Assembly (NCBI GenBank): GCA_963169195.1
Contig: CAUJDN010000013.1
Span: 1-57,406 of the forward strand
From: Acidobacteriota bacterium
GTDB lineage: Bacteria > Acidobacteriota > Vicinamibacteria > Vicinamibacterales > UBA2999
Length of the DNA stretch: 57,406 bases
Direction of reading: 5' to 3'
A program made the position numbers and the translations under genes. Every line of letters begins with the position of its first letter. The first letter of the stretch is position 1. Shown one piece after another: positions 37,924-48,859 of the stretch. Under the pieces are notes generated by a model. The model was not told the origin of the DNA and did no database searches. It was given only the letters and a program-made list of their open reading frames with translations.

Positions 37924-40800
37924 ATGGGCATCCTCGACAAGCTCCGTCCCCAGTCCAAGCACACCCACACCGATCCGAACATCCGCATCGAAGCCGTCCA
38001 CGAAACCGATTCCGCCGACCAGGCCACGCTCGTCGGCCTGGCCAAGGACGATACCGACAGCCGCGTGCGGCGGGCCGCCGTCAGCCGCCTGACCGACGCC
38101 TCCGCGCTGGCGGACATCGCGCGGAACGAGTCGGACCCAGGCGTGCGCGACCTCGCGCTGGCGCAGCTGGTCGAGCGCGCCGGCAAGCACGACGAGGCCC
38201 AGGCCGGCCCCGCCGTGGCCGCGCTCGTGTCGCTGGGCCGCGACCGCGAGCTGGGACAGATTGCCAAGGCGGCCGGTCCCGAGGCGATCCGCCGGACGGC
38301 GGTGGAGGCCATTCGCGACCAGAAGGTGTTGGGGAGCGTGGCACGGCACGCGGCCGAGCCGGCGGCACGGCTGCTGGCGACGGGCCGGGTGACGGATCCC
38401 GCGGAGCTCGAGGGCGTGGCCACGCGGGGCGAGCATGCCGATGCGGCCGTTGCGGCGCTCGATCGGCTGGAGGCGCCCTCGCTCGAGACGCTGGCGGCCA
38501 TCAGCCAGAAGGCCCGCACGAAGGCCGCCCAGAAGCGCGCGCGGGCGCTGGCACGCTCCCTGGAGGCGCCCGCCACCGTCGAGCCGACGCCCGACATCAC
38601 CTACAAGGAGGCCGATCAGGAGCGCGCGCGCGCCCTCGTGGCCGGGATGACCGCCCTGGGGGCGGTCCCGGACCTGGCCAGCGTCCGCGAGGGGTACGGC
38701 GCCGGGCGCGTGGCGTGGGTGGAACTGCTCGCCGACGCCGACGTCGAGCCGTCGATCCTCGAGGCCTTCGAGGCCGCCTCGGCGACGGTGCGCGAGCGGA
38801 TCGCGGCGGATGACCAGGCCCGCGTCGAGGCCGAGCGGCTGCGGCAGGCCCTGGCGCGCGAGCAGGCCGAGCGCGTGGACGTGTGCGCGCGTGTCGAGGC
38901 GCTGCAGGGCGACGACATCACGGATCGCCTTGCGGAGGCACGCGCCACCTGGGAGGGGATGCCCGCGATGCCGGAGGGCTGGGCCGGCGAGCTCGAGCAC
39001 CGGTTTGCCGAGGCGTGCCGGGCGGCGGAGAAGCGCCATGAGCGCCGCATCCAGGCGCGGGCGCTGGCCGAGCGGCTGCCCACGCTCGTGCCCGAGATTG
39101 AAGCCGTCGCCGCGGCCGAGAGCCACCTCGAGGTGCGCGGGCAGTGGTTCGCGCTCCGGAAGCAGTGGCAGGCCGCGGTTCGTGACGTGGACATCGACCC
39201 CGGCCTGGTGGCCCGCTACGAGGCCGCCGCGCAGGCCATCGAGGTCAAGGAACAGGCCCTGCGGGAGTCGAAGGCCGGCGACCAGCAGAAGAACCTGCAA
39301 CGCCTCCAGGCGCTCGTCCAGGACCTGGAGGCCCGCGCCGCCGCCGACACGCTCACGCTGAAGGGCGCCGACGCGCTGTTGAAGGAGGTCAAGCTCGCCA
39401 TCGGCACCATGGGGCCGCTGCCGACCAGGCAGGATCGCGACGACCTCACCGTGCGCCTGCAGGCCGTGCGCACGAGCCTTGCCCCCCGCATCCAGGAGAT
39501 GCGCGAATCGGAGGAGTGGAAGCGCTGGGCCAACGTCCAGGTGCAGGAGGAGCTCTGCGCGAAGATGGAGGCCCTCATCCCCATCGCGGACGAGGATCCC
39601 GAGAAGGCCGCCACCGAGATGAAGCAGCTCCAGGAACGGTGGAAGCCCGTGGCCGCGGCGCCGCGCTCGCAGGCCACCACCCTGTGGACCCGCTTCAAGG
39701 CCGCGCAGGACCAGGTCTACGAGAAGTGCAAGGACTTCTTCGCGCAGCAGAACGTCGAGCGCGCCGAGAACCTGAAGGCGAAGGCGGCCCTGGCCGAGCG
39801 CGCCGAGGCGCTGCAGGACTCCACCGACTGGGTGAAGACCGCGGAGGCCATCAAGCAGCTCCAGGCCGAGTGGAAGACCATCGGCCCGGTGAGCCGCGGG
39901 CACGAGCGCGCCATCTGGGAGCGCTTCAGGGCCGCGTGCGACCGGTTCTTCACGCGCCGCCAGGAGGATCTCAAGCAGCGCAAGCACGACTGGACCGAGA
40001 ACCTTCGCCGCAAGGAGGCGCTGGTCGCCGAGGCCGAACAGCTCGCGCAGTCCTCGGAGTGGGAGAAGGCCGCCGCCCGCATCAAGCAGCTCCAGGTGGT
40101 GTGGAAGGCCATCGGGCCGGTGAAGCGCAGCAAGTCGGAGGCCATCTGGGAGCGCTTCCGTGCCGCGTGCGACCTGTTCTTCGAGCGCTTCAAGAACCGC
40201 GATCAGGTGGCGCTGCAGGGCAAGGTGGCCGACCGCGAGACGGCCGTCGCCGAACTCGAGGCGCTGGTGCCGGCCGACGATGCCGCCGACGCGCCACAGC
40301 CGGCGGACCTGTACGCCCACGTCCAGGCCGCGCGCGCGCGGTGGGTGCAGGGACCGGAGTTGCCGCGCCACACGCTGGCGCCGCTCGCCGAGCGCGTGAA
40401 CGACGCCATGCTGAAGCTGGTCACGCGCTGGCCGGAGGCCTTCACCGGCACCGACCTGGATCCGGCCGCGACGCGCGACCGCATGTCGAAGCTCATCGTC
40501 AAGGTGGAGAAGCTCCTGCCCGCCGAGAGCGCGGAGCCGGTGAAGAACCTCTCGCCTGCGGAGCTGCTGGCGCGTCAGTGGCGCGAGGCCCTGGCGGCCA
40601 ACACCATGGGGGCCGGCGCCGCACGCCAGGCGGAGGACGCGCGGCAGCGCGCCGCCGAGCAGGAGGTGCGCAGCGCGCAGTCCGCGTGGAATCGCCTCGG
40701 CCCCCTCGCGCCCGAGGAGCGCAAGCCCCTGCAGGAGCGCTTCGATCGCGCCGTGCGCAAGTTCTTCGAGATGAAGCGACGAGCGGCGTCGCGCGTCTAG
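37924..40800 (+). CDS. Large multi-DUF349 coiled-coil protein
   Basis: A 958-aa soluble protein. The N-terminal 200 residues look like HEAT-type helical repeats (ATLVGLAKDDTDSRVRRAAV and similar). The C-terminal half contains at least three DUF349 repeats at about 525-610, 630-700 and 705-770. Each has the pattern IKQLQxxWKxIGPV followed by IWERFRAACDxFF. A weaker repeat lies at about 895-955 (SAWNRLGPLAPEERKPLQERF). Long charged helices between them suggest an extended rod. DUF349 proteins are common in several phyla with no established function; RNA or ribosome association is only a guess. ATG 37924 follows a 220-nt region with a possible -10 (GATAAT near 37776). It is convergent with speA. 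Confidence 0.85.
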   Translation: MGILDKLRPQSKHTHTDPNIRIEAVHETDSADQATLVGLAKDDTDSRVRRAAVSRLTDASALADIARNESDPGVRDLALAQLVERAGKHDEAQAGPAVAALVSLGRDRELGQIAKAAGPEAIRRTAVEAIRDQKVLGSVARHAAEPAARLLATGRVTDPAELEGVATRGEHADAAVAALDRLEAPSLETLAAISQKARTKAAQKRARALARSLEAPATVEPTPDITYKEADQERARALVAGMTALGAVPDLASVREGYGAGRVAWVELLADADVEPSILEAFEAASATVRERIAADDQARVEAERLRQALAREQAERVDVCARVEALQGDDITDRLAEARATWEGMPAMPEGWAGELEHRFAEACRAAEKRHERRIQARALAERLPTLVPEIEAVAAAESHLEVRGQWFALRKQWQAAVRDVDIDPGLVARYEAAAQAIEVKEQALRESKAGDQQKNLQRLQALVQDLEARAAADTLTLKGADALLKEVKLAIGTMGPLPTRQDRDDLTVRLQAVRTSLAPRIQEMRESEEWKRWANVQVQEELCAKMEALIPIADEDPEKAATEMKQLQERWKPVAAAPRSQATTLWTRFKAAQDQVYEKCKDFFAQQNVERAENLKAKAALAERAEALQDSTDWVKTAEAIKQLQAEWKTIGPVSRGHERAIWERFRAACDRFFTRRQEDLKQRKHDWTENLRRKEALVAEAEQLAQSSEWEKAAARIKQLQVVWKAIGPVKRSKSEAIWERFRAACDLFFERFKNRDQVALQGKVADRETAVAELEALVPADDAADAPQPADLYAHVQAARARWVQGPELPRHTLAPLAERVNDAMLKLVTRWPEAFTGTDLDPAATRDRMSKLIVKVEKLLPAESAEPVKNLSPAELLARQWREALAANTMGAGAARQAEDARQRAAEQEVRSAQSAWNRLGPLAPEERKPLQERFDRAVRKFFEMKRRAASRV

Positions 40801-40860
40801 TCCGCGCGCCCGGCAGGCCCGCCGGCACCTGCCGCCAGGGCCCGCACCCGCCCGCGCGGA
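40801..40860. terminator. GC-rich nested hairpin between convergent genes
   Basis: TCCGCGCG (40801-40808) pairs with CGCGCGGA (40853-40860), enclosing a smaller GGCAGG/CCTGCC stem (40812-40833). It sits exactly between the stops of the DUF349 gene and speA, so it may end both transcripts. Confidence 0.45.
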
Positions 40861-40862
40861 GG

Positions 40863-42842
<1,980 letters not shown>

Positions 42843-42885
42843 AGAATAAACGGCACGGCGGCAAACACGAAGAGGAAAGTGGCTC

Positions 42886-43287
42886 TCAGGTTCTCGGGTG
42901 CTCCGTGCCGAGCACGGGCATGGGCTGTCCGTCGGCGTCGATGGCCACCAGCACCACCTCCGCCTCCGTGACCTTCACGCGCTCGCCGCGGTGGCCGGCG
43001 CTCCAGCGCTCCACTTCCACCTCCACGCCGACCGTCACCGACGTGCGGCCGACGCGGCGCGTCACCGTGTAGAAGTTCACGACGTCGCCCACGAACACCG
43101 GCGCGTGGAACTCCACCTCGCGCATGGCGGCCGTCACGTAGCGGTGCGGCGCCGCCTTGCGGGCCTCCACCGCCGACGCGAGGTCGATGTGGGAGAGGAT
43201 GACGCCGCCGAAGATGGTGCCCAGGGCGTTGGTGTCCTTCGGCAGGAGCAGCACCTTGATGGCCGGTATCCGTTCAGGGGCGCTCAT
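42886..43287 (-). CDS. Hotdog-fold acyl-CoA thioesterase (YciA-like)
   Basis: A 133-aa single hotdog-domain enzyme. The family signature is LPKDTNALGTIFGGVILSHI, with the catalytic Asn/Asp region (NALGTIFGG) and the central helix IDLASAVEA. VEFHAPVFVGDVVNFY and TSVTVGVEVEVE follow, as in YciA and human ACOT-type proteins. It hydrolyses acyl-CoAs to free acids and CoA. ATG 43287 (SAPERIPAIKVLLLP) was chosen; longer frames run into word-repeat DNA. It lies between speA (same strand) and the divergent thrB. Confidence 0.92.
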   Translation of the reverse strand: MSAPERIPAIKVLLLPKDTNALGTIFGGVILSHIDLASAVEARKAAPHRYVTAAMREVEFHAPVFVGDVVNFYTVTRRVGRTSVTVGVEVEVERWSAGHRGERVKVTEAEVVLVAIDADGQPMPVLGTEHPRT

Positions 43288-43402
43288 GGACGATTGCCGA
43301 TCGGCAATTGACGATTCATTGGATAATTGAGTGAGTCTGGCATTGACGATTCGGCCGCCGCCGGCCCGTCGAGCGCCGGCCGCTGCCCGGATGATCCGAT
43401 CC

Positions 43403-43480
43403 TCCAATCACGAATCGCCCGATCTTAATGCTCAATCACCCAATCGCCCAATCGTCGATGCATCGCCAATCGTCCATCGG
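43403..43480. repeat. CAATCGCC word array between thioesterase gene and thrB
   Basis: Imperfect 7-8-bp words CAATCRCC/CAATCG recur through the divergent spacer, with a related ATTGACGATT pair near 43288-43355. The spacer is clearly more AT-rich than its surroundings. Confidence 0.75.
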
Positions 43481-43489
43481 CAGTCATCG

Positions 43490-44425
43490 ATGAGCACGGC
43501 CGCCTACGCCCCTGCGACCGTCTCGAACGTGGCCTGTGGCTTCGACGTCCTCGGCTTCGCCCTCGACGAGCCCGGCGACATCGTCATCGCCCGCCCCGCG
43601 GACGGCTCCGGCGTCACCATCGCCGACATCGTCGGGGATGGGGGCCGGCTGCCGCGGGATGCCGGGAAGAACACCGCGAGCGCGGCGGTGGCGGCCCTGC
43701 TCGGGCGCCTGGGGACGACGCGCGGCGTGGCGCTGACCATCCACAAGGGCCTCCCGCTCGAGAGCGGGATCGGGTCCAGCGGAGCGAGTGCGGTGGCGGC
43801 CGTCGTGGCGGCCAACGAACTGCTGGGACGCCCGGTCTCCACCGACGTGCTCCTGGCCTGCGCGATGGAGGGCGAGCAGGTCGGGTGCGGCGCCGCCCAT
43901 CCCGACAACGTCGCGCCGTCGCTGCTGGGCGGCTTCGTGCTGGCGAGGACCGTCGCGCCCCCGGATGTCGTGAGGCTCCCGGTGCCGGAGGGGCTCGCGT
44001 GCGCGCTGCTGCATCCGCACCTGTCGGTGAACACGGGCACGGCGCGCGCGCTGCTGGGCGACACCGTGCCGCTCCGCGACGCGGTGCGCCAGTGGGCGAA
44101 CCTCGGGGCGCTGGTGGCCGCGCTCTTCACGAGCGATCGCGATCTGCTGTCCCGGTCGCTCGTGGACGTCGTGGCCGAGCCGAAGAGGGCGGTCCTGGTC
44201 CCGGGCTTCCACCGGGTGAAGGCCGCGGCGCTGGAGGCCGGAGCCCTCGGATGCTCCCTGTCGGGCTCCGGACCGTCGATGTTCGCGCTGGCCGCGTCCA
44301 TCGACGTGGCCCGCACGGCGGGTGCGGCCATGCAGCGGGCGTTCGACGAGGGCAGCGACCTGGGCAGCGACCTCCATGTCTCGTTCGTGGGGCGTGCCGG
44401 CGCGCGCGTGGTGACCGCGCCATGA
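43490..44425 (+). CDS. thrB: Homoserine kinase
   Basis: A 311-aa GHMP kinase that phosphorylates homoserine for threonine synthesis. The ATP loop is PLESGIGSSGASAVA (about residues 85-99), and the substrate segment is PATVSNVACGFDVLGFAL at the N-terminus. GCSLSGSGPSMFALA near residue 250 is the third GHMP motif. ATG 43490 starts TAAYAPATVSN; upstream codons are repeat-like. The stop overlaps thrC by the ATGA junction, so the pair is translationally coupled. No homoserine dehydrogenase lies in the window. Confidence 0.95.
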   Translation: MSTAAYAPATVSNVACGFDVLGFALDEPGDIVIARPADGSGVTIADIVGDGGRLPRDAGKNTASAAVAALLGRLGTTRGVALTIHKGLPLESGIGSSGASAVAAVVAANELLGRPVSTDVLLACAMEGEQVGCGAAHPDNVAPSLLGGFVLARTVAPPDVVRLPVPEGLACALLHPHLSVNTGTARALLGDTVPLRDAVRQWANLGALVAALFTSDRDLLSRSLVDVVAEPKRAVLVPGFHRVKAAALEAGALGCSLSGSGPSMFALAASIDVARTAGAAMQRAFDEGSDLGSDLHVSFVGRAGARVVTAP

Positions 44426-45714
44426 CCTGCGTCAGCACGCGAGGGGAGGCGCCGGCGGTCCCGTTCCGTGAAGCGGTCCTGGCCGGCCTGGCGCCCGACG
44501 GCGGGCTGTACGTCCCGCAGCGGCTGCCAGCGCTCGACGAACGCCAGTGGGCCGGGCTCCGTGGGGCCTCGATGGCCGACATCGGCGTGGCCATGCTCGC
44601 ACCGCTGCTGGGCGACGAGATTGGCGTGGGCACGCTGAGCGCGCTGCTGGCCGACGCGCTCGACTTCCCCGTGCCGGTCGTCCGGCTCGACGACCGACTG
44701 GCCGTCGTCGAGCTGTTCCATGGCCCCACGTGTGCCTTCAAGGACGTCGGCGCCCGCGTGCTGGCGCGGCTCCTGTCGCACGTGCACGACGCGGGGCAGC
44801 CGCCGCTGACCGTGCTCGTGGCCACCTCCGGCGACACAGGTGGTGCGGTGGCGCAGGCGTTCCACGGCGTGCCCCGGACACGCGTGGTGGTGCTGTATCC
44901 GCATGGGCAGGTGAGCGCCGTGCAGGAGGCGCAGTTCACGACGCTCGGCGGCAACGTCACGGCCGTGGCCGTGCAGGGACGCTTCGACGACTGCCAGCGG
45001 CTCGCCAAGGAGGCCTTCGGCGATCCCCGACTCCGGGAGCGCGCGCACCTCACGTCGGCGAACTCCATCAGCCTGGGACGCCTCCTTCCGCAGATGGTCT
45101 ACTACGCCCATGCCGTCCTCGGTCTGAATCCGGGCACGCGCCCCGTGATCTCGGTGCCCAGCGGGAACTTCGGCAACCTCGCGGCGGGCCTGATGGCCCA
45201 GCGGATGGGCGCGCCCATCGCGCGGTTCGTGGCCGCGACCACCGTCAACGATACAGTGCCGAGGTATCTGGCCACGGGAATGGTCGAGCCGCGGCCATCG
45301 GTCTCGACGCTGGCGAACGCGATGGACGTGGGCAACCCGAGCAACCTGGAGCGCATCCGCTGGATGTTCGGCGATCGCGTCGAGGCCATCCGGGCCGCGA
45401 TGTCCGCCACGGTGCACACGGACGAGGACGTCCGGCGCGGGATTCGCGAGCTCGACGCGCGGTACGGCTACGTGGCCGATCCGCACACGGCCATCGCGTA
45501 TCTCGGCGCCGTGGAGGATCGGGGGGCCGCCGGAGTGGGAGCCCCGGGACGGCTGTTCCTGTCCACGGCCCATCCGGCGAAGTTTGGCGATGTGGTGGAG
45601 CCCCTCATCGGCCGCCCCGTACCCGTCCCCGCGCCGCTGGCCGACGCCATGGCGCGCCCGCGGCAGGCGACGCACATCGAGCCGCGCCTCGCGGCCCTCT
45701 CCGTGCTGCTGTGA
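44422..45714 (+). CDS. thrC: Threonine synthase
   Basis: A 430-aa PLP enzyme that converts O-phosphohomoserine to threonine. The PLP lysine is K107 in GPTCAFKDVGAR. The phosphate-binding loop is ATSGDTGGA, and further family segments are ANSISLGRLLPQ, SVPSGNFGNLAAG and NAMDVGNPSN. The layout, with an N-terminal TRGEAPAVPFREAVLAGLAP and GGLYVPQ, matches the class that lacks the plant-type regulatory domain. It begins inside the thrB stop (ATGA). It is convergent with the phosphodiesterase gene, with 37 nt between stops. Confidence 0.95.
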   Translation: MTCVSTRGEAPAVPFREAVLAGLAPDGGLYVPQRLPALDERQWAGLRGASMADIGVAMLAPLLGDEIGVGTLSALLADALDFPVPVVRLDDRLAVVELFHGPTCAFKDVGARVLARLLSHVHDAGQPPLTVLVATSGDTGGAVAQAFHGVPRTRVVVLYPHGQVSAVQEAQFTTLGGNVTAVAVQGRFDDCQRLAKEAFGDPRLRERAHLTSANSISLGRLLPQMVYYAHAVLGLNPGTRPVISVPSGNFGNLAAGLMAQRMGAPIARFVAATTVNDTVPRYLATGMVEPRPSVSTLANAMDVGNPSNLERIRWMFGDRVEAIRAAMSATVHTDEDVRRGIRELDARYGYVADPHTAIAYLGAVEDRGAAGVGAPGRLFLSTAHPAKFGDVVEPLIGRPVPVPAPLADAMARPRQATHIEPRLAALSVLL

Positions 45715-45751
45715 GGGCCCAGAGGGGCGTTCCGGGCCCGCCGTCCGGTGT

Positions 45752-46987
45752 TCAGCGCAGCCAGGGCCGCACGACGGCGAAGTCCCCGTCGTTGGGCACC
45801 GGGGCAATCCCGAGGATCGCGCACAGCAGCTCGTACACGTGAACGTTCTCCACCGGCGGCACGCGGCGTCCGGCCTCGAGGCGCGGACCGGCCGCCACCA
45901 GCAGGCCGTGCATCGACCGCTCGGCCGGGTCGAATCCGTGTGCCCCACCCCAGGAGCGTGATGCGTCCCGCCTCGCCAGCTGTTCGCGGGTCACCACGTA
46001 CCATCCCTCGTCTGCGAGCGCCACGAGGGCCGGCAGGCGCCGGTGGCCGGCCAGCCCGTAGCGAGCGGGAAGCTCTTCGGACCGGTACACCCGCAGATGC
46101 GGGTGCTTCCCGGCGAGGCTGGCGTAGAGGGTCTCGGCGCTCGTACCCAGCGGATTGACCGTCAGCCACGGGCCGGTGTCCACGATCTCGACGGCCCCGG
46201 GATCCAGATACTCGTCCAGCACGATGAGGCGATCGCCGCTGAGCGGTGCCATGCCGTGATCGCTGACGACGACCCAGTGGACACGCGATCCGAGCCCGAG
46301 GGTCTCGACGCCCTGGACCAGCCGCCCGAGCTCGTGGTCCTCGCGTGCCACGGCCTCGCGAACGGCCTGCGACTCGGGCCCCGCGTCGTGTCCGGCGGAA
46401 TCGACGTCGCTGTAATAGACGGTGATCAGGCGCGGTCGCTCGGCCTCAGGCAGGCGCAGCCACTCGATCACCTGATCGGTACGCGCGGCCGGCGGCAGCG
46501 AGTGCTGGAACGGTCGCCAGTACGTCGGGTACATCCCGCCTATGGCCACGTCCGATCCGGGCCAGAACATCGTGCCGCTCCGCACGCTCTGGCGGGCGGC
46601 CGTCTGCCAGATGGGCTCGCCGCCCCACCAGGCCGGGTTGCTGGTCACCGCGGTGTTGGCGAGCGAGAATCGGCCGGGGATGGCGGGATCGAGCATCGTG
46701 TTCGACACGATGCCGTGGCGCGCCGGCCTGAGCCCGGTGACGAGCGAGTAGTGATTCGGGAACGTCAGCGCGGGAAACACGGGGATGAGGCCGTCTGACC
46801 GCACGCCCCGGTCCGCCAGCCGGAGCAGGGCCGGGGCCTCGAAGCGATCCGGGTAGTCCCAGCGCCATCCGTCGACACCCACGAGGACGACGATAGGAGG
46901 CGAGCCGGGCTTGGCCGGTCGCGTGCCCTGGCAGGCCGCCAGGATCAGGGCCGCGATCCCGATCCAGGCAGCGATCAAGACTCGCAT
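45752..46987 (-). CDS. ENPP-type phosphodiesterase, lipoprotein
   Basis: A 411-aa alkaline-phosphatase-superfamily enzyme of the nucleotide pyrophosphatase/phosphodiesterase type. An N-terminal signal ending ALILAAC19 suggests lipid anchoring. Metal and nucleophile residues are visible: D39 in VGVDGWRWD, nucleophile T75 in FPALTFPNHYSLVTG, Asp/His in YYSDVDSAGHDAGP, VVVSDHGMAPL and the late GAHGFDP histidine. It likely cleaves phosphodiesters in the periplasm or on the outer surface. ATG 46987 lies 6 nt after a -10 hexamer shared in a compact divergent promoter with the M3 peptidase. Confidence 0.92.
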   Translation of the reverse strand: MRVLIAAWIGIAALILAACQGTRPAKPGSPPIVVLVGVDGWRWDYPDRFEAPALLRLADRGVRSDGLIPVFPALTFPNHYSLVTGLRPARHGIVSNTMLDPAIPGRFSLANTAVTSNPAWWGGEPIWQTAARQSVRSGTMFWPGSDVAIGGMYPTYWRPFQHSLPPAARTDQVIEWLRLPEAERPRLITVYYSDVDSAGHDAGPESQAVREAVAREDHELGRLVQGVETLGLGSRVHWVVVSDHGMAPLSGDRLIVLDEYLDPGAVEIVDTGPWLTVNPLGTSAETLYASLAGKHPHLRVYRSEELPARYGLAGHRRLPALVALADEGWYVVTREQLARRDASRSWGGAHGFDPAERSMHGLLVAAGPRLEAGRRVPPVENVHVYELLCAILGIAPVPNDGDFAVVRPWLR

Positions 46988-47020
46988 GATGGCACTGTAA
47001 CAAACCGTTATGATCACGGC
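46988..47020. promoter_or_regulatory. Compact divergent promoter, two leaderless starts
   Basis: Only 33 nt separate the two start codons. Plus strand: TATGAT (47009-47014), 6 nt, ATG 47021. Minus strand: TACAGT (46999-46994), 6 nt, ATG 46987. Each -10 sits at the same distance from its gene, and the two polymerase sites must overlap. Confidence 0.55.
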
Positions 47021-48859
47021 ATGACGCCACCGCTGGCCCCGACCTCGCCCACAGGAGTCCCGCCTCGTGCGGACATCGATCCGCAATACACCTGGGACGT
47101 GTCCGCGATCTTCCCATCGTGGGAGGCCTGGGAGACGGCGTTTGCGGAGCTGGACGCGGCAATCGACCGCTATCGGGCGCACGAGGGGACGCTGGCGCAG
47201 GGGAGCGACCGGCTGCTGCAGGCGTATCGCGACGCGGACGCGCTCGGCCAGCTCGCCTATCGCGTGTGGTACTACGCCGCCCTGCAGTACGACCAGGACC
47301 AGCGCGACAACACGGTGAACGCGCGCCGGCAACGCGTGCAGCTGCTCATCTCGAAATGGCGGCAGGCCACGTCCTGGTTCAATCCCGAGCTGCTGCGCAT
47401 CCCGCTCGACACCATCCGGGCCTGGATGGCGGCTTCGGCGGACCTGGCGCTCTATCGATTTGCCATCGAGGACCTGTTCCGACAGCAGGCCCACGTGCTG
47501 GACGCGCGGGGCGAGGAGCTGATGTCGCTCGCCGGCCGCCTGTCGTCGGTCCCGTCCGACACCTACGCGGCGCTCTCGACGGCAGATGCCCGCTTCCCGA
47601 CGATCACGTTGTCCACGGGGGAGGCGGTGCAGGTGAGCTACGGGCAGTACCGGCGCCTGCTGGCCACGTGCCGTGCGCAGGCGGACCGGCAGGCGGCGTA
47701 CGAGGCCCTCTACGACACCTACGGCGCGACGCTCAACACCTACGCCACGCTCTACAACGGCGTGATGCAGCGCGAGTGGTTCGACGCGCGGGCGCGCGGC
47801 TACCGGTCCACGCTGGACGCGGCGCTGTTCGGCAACGACATCCCGACCAGCGTCGTCGAGAACCTCATCCACGAATCGAGGGCCGGCGTCCGGCCCTTCC
47901 GCCGCTATCACGCGCTCCGGAAACGCGTGCTCGGCCTCGGCGAGTACCACGTGTTCGACGCGTTCGTGCCGCTCCTCGAGCACGACGTGAAGTATCCCTA
48001 TGACGTCGTGCAGGACTGGATCACCGCCGCCATGGCGCCGCTGGGCGCCGACTACCAGCGGCGCGTGGGCGAGGCGTTCGCGGGCCGGTGGATCGATGTC
48101 TACGAGAACCAGGGCAAGCGGAGCGGCGCCTACTCGGCGCCCGTGTACGGCGCCCACCCGTACATGCTGATGAATTACAACGACACGCTCGACGCCGTCT
48201 TCACCACCGCGCACGAGATGGGCCACTCCATCCACACCCTGCTCGCGCACGAGACGCAGCCCTTCGTTTACGCGGGCTACACCATCTTCGTGGCCGAGGT
48301 GCCGTCCACGTTGAGCGAGGCGCTGCTGCTCGACTACATGCTCGCGCGCGCGAAGACGCGCGAGGAGCGGGTCGTCCTGCTGCAGCACGCCATCGACGGC
48401 ATCGTCGGGACCTTCTACAACCAGGTGCTGTTCGCGGACTTCGAGCTGGAGGCCCACCGTCTGGTCGAGCGGGACCAGCCCGTGACCGCCGACGGGCTCA
48501 ACGCGCTGTACGCGCGGTTGCTGGACGATTACTGGGGCGACGTGCTGTCACCGGACGAGCGGGCGAAGACCACCTGGGCGCGCATCCCGCATCTCTTCCA
48601 GTCGCCGTACTACGTCTACCAGTACGCCACGTGCTACGCCTCCACGGCGAAGCTGATGAAGGAGGTTGGCGGCGCCGACCCGGCGGCGCGCGACGCGGCG
48701 GTGACCCGGTATCTCGACCTGCTGAAGGCCGGCGGCAGCGACCATCCGATGCGGCTGCTGCAGCGCGCCGGCGTGGACCTGAGCGAGCCGTCCACCGTGC
48801 GCGCGGTCGTCGATCAACTCGACGGGCTGGTCACGCGGCTCGAGGGGGAGTTGGGCTAA
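47021..48859 (+). CDS. pepF: M3 family oligoendopeptidase F-like peptidase
   Basis: A 612-aa cytoplasmic zinc peptidase of the thimet-oligopeptidase clan. The zinc motif is FTTAHEMGHSIHTL (HExxH), with the third ligand Glu in AEVPSTLSEALLLDYML. The N-terminal part (YTWDVSAIFPSWEAWETAF) is typical of PepF. There is no signal peptide. It hydrolyses short peptides. The ATG at 47021 is directly preceded by a -10 at 6 nt. Its stop overlaps the stop of the ADOP gene on the other strand, four bases being shared. Confidence 0.93.
   Translation: MTPPLAPTSPTGVPPRADIDPQYTWDVSAIFPSWEAWETAFAELDAAIDRYRAHEGTLAQGSDRLLQAYRDADALGQLAYRVWYYAALQYDQDQRDNTVNARRQRVQLLISKWRQATSWFNPELLRIPLDTIRAWMAASADLALYRFAIEDLFRQQAHVLDARGEELMSLAGRLSSVPSDTYAALSTADARFPTITLSTGEAVQVSYGQYRRLLATCRAQADRQAAYEALYDTYGATLNTYATLYNGVMQREWFDARARGYRSTLDAALFGNDIPTSVVENLIHESRAGVRPFRRYHALRKRVLGLGEYHVFDAFVPLLEHDVKYPYDVVQDWITAAMAPLGADYQRRVGEAFAGRWIDVYENQGKRSGAYSAPVYGAHPYMLMNYNDTLDAVFTTAHEMGHSIHTLLAHETQPFVYAGYTIFVAEVPSTLSEALLLDYMLARAKTREERVVLLQHAIDGIVGTFYNQVLFADFELEAHRLVERDQPVTADGLNALYARLLDDYWGDVLSPDERAKTTWARIPHLFQSPYYVYQYATCYASTAKLMKEVGGADPAARDAAVTRYLDLLKAGGSDHPMRLLQRAGVDLSEPSTVRAVVDQLDGLVTRLEGELG

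Noticed and set aside
45715..45751. GGGCCC-N13-GGGCCC as a terminator between thrC and the phosphodiesterase gene
   Set aside because: The arms are only six bases, the loop is long and there is no T-tract; too weak to list.
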